Source: Candidatus Rokuibacteriota bacterium (lineage in GTDB: Bacteria; Methylomirabilota; Methylomirabilia; Rokubacteriales; JACOUJ01). From it: 5,672 nt of DNA. How positions within the stretch are numbered: position 1 is the stretch's first letter; each line of letters begins with the position of its first letter. A model generated the notes under the pieces. The model did not search any database. It was not told the DNA's origin and was given only the letters and a program-made list of their open reading frames with translations. The position numbers were made by a program, and so were the translations under genes. The stretch is from NCBI GenBank assembly GCA_016177865.1, contig JACOUJ010000382.1:1-5672 (forward strand), in the 5' to 3' direction. Positions 5,530 through 5,672 of the stretch are shown here, in pieces.

Positions 5530-5655
5530 GTGCGACGTAAGAAGCCGCTCATTCAACGCATCCGGAAGCCGATGCCACGCAAGCCGCCCAAGGTGGAAGT
5601 GCCCAAGACCGCCTACCGCCGCAAGCCCAAGCATCGGACTCGAACAGAAGAGTAG
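5530..5655 (+). CDS. Small, very basic, proline-rich protein (41 residues), function unknown
   Basis: The frame runs from GTG at 5530 to TAG at 5653-5655, with GGAG 8 nt upstream. The product begins MRRKKPLIQRIRKPMPRK and ends in RKPKHRTRTEE. Of 41 residues, 17 are Lys or Arg, 7 are Pro and only 3 are acidic. There is no cysteine, membrane segment or signal peptide, so a disordered nucleic-acid-binding peptide is the natural reading (inference). A later in-frame ATG (5572-5574, Met15) would give a shorter product without a good ribosome-binding site. Proteins of this general KPxPP...YxRKxK style are, from memory, found as tiny hypothetical genes in other bacteria, but I cannot name a family. 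Its position directly after the structured RNA suggests the two work together, for example a peptide that binds that RNA. It is too short for routine gene calling and could be a chance frame. Confidence 0.5.
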   Translation: MRRKKPLIQRIRKPMPRKPPKVEVPKTAYRRKPKHRTRTEE

Positions 5656-5672
5656 CAAGGTGATCCGGCGCC

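Noticed and set aside
5663..5672. A further gene starting at GTG 5663
   Set aside because: Only ten bases remain before the window edge, so nothing can be supported.

Overview
This is a GC-rich bacterial window in which every supported gene lies on the + strand and is tightly packed. Codon use is strongly G/C-ending. Short protein-overlapping starts and mostly GTG initiation fit a high-GC bacterium of the Methylomirabilota/Rokubacteria or deltaproteobacterial type. That affiliation is an impression only; the window has no rRNA or other phylogenetic marker.

Bases 1-3597 look like one compact operon: purD (5' end outside the window), purE, a TsaC/Sua5-type threonylcarbamoyl-AMP synthase, mobA, and a 274-residue protein I do not recognise. 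purE starts on the base after the purD stop. Each of the next three genes starts on a GTG that overlaps the previous TGA (GTGA), so translational coupling is likely throughout. The products are two purine-biosynthesis steps, the first step of tRNA t6A37 modification, and attachment of GMP to the molybdenum cofactor. They share nucleotide substrates but do not form one pathway.

Bases 3594-3778 hold a compact palindromic, MITE-like repeat. It has terminal inverted repeats and strong internal hairpins, and it exactly fills the space between the stop of the unknown gene and the likely ATG of the next gene. That gene (3778-5385) encodes a stand-alone fatty-acyl-AMP ligase-like adenylating enzyme with all core motifs.

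The last ~290 bases hold the least expected content. Starting 18 nt after the ligase stop is a ~125-nt segment (5403-5527) that folds into a long irregular hairpin closed by a perfect 12-bp helix, with wobble pairs favouring the + strand. It is followed by a 41-residue, extremely basic, proline-rich small ORF (5530-5655) whose ribosome-binding site lies inside the closing helix. This RNA plus small-protein pair is the best candidate for an undescribed system here. I could not assign it to a known RNA family.
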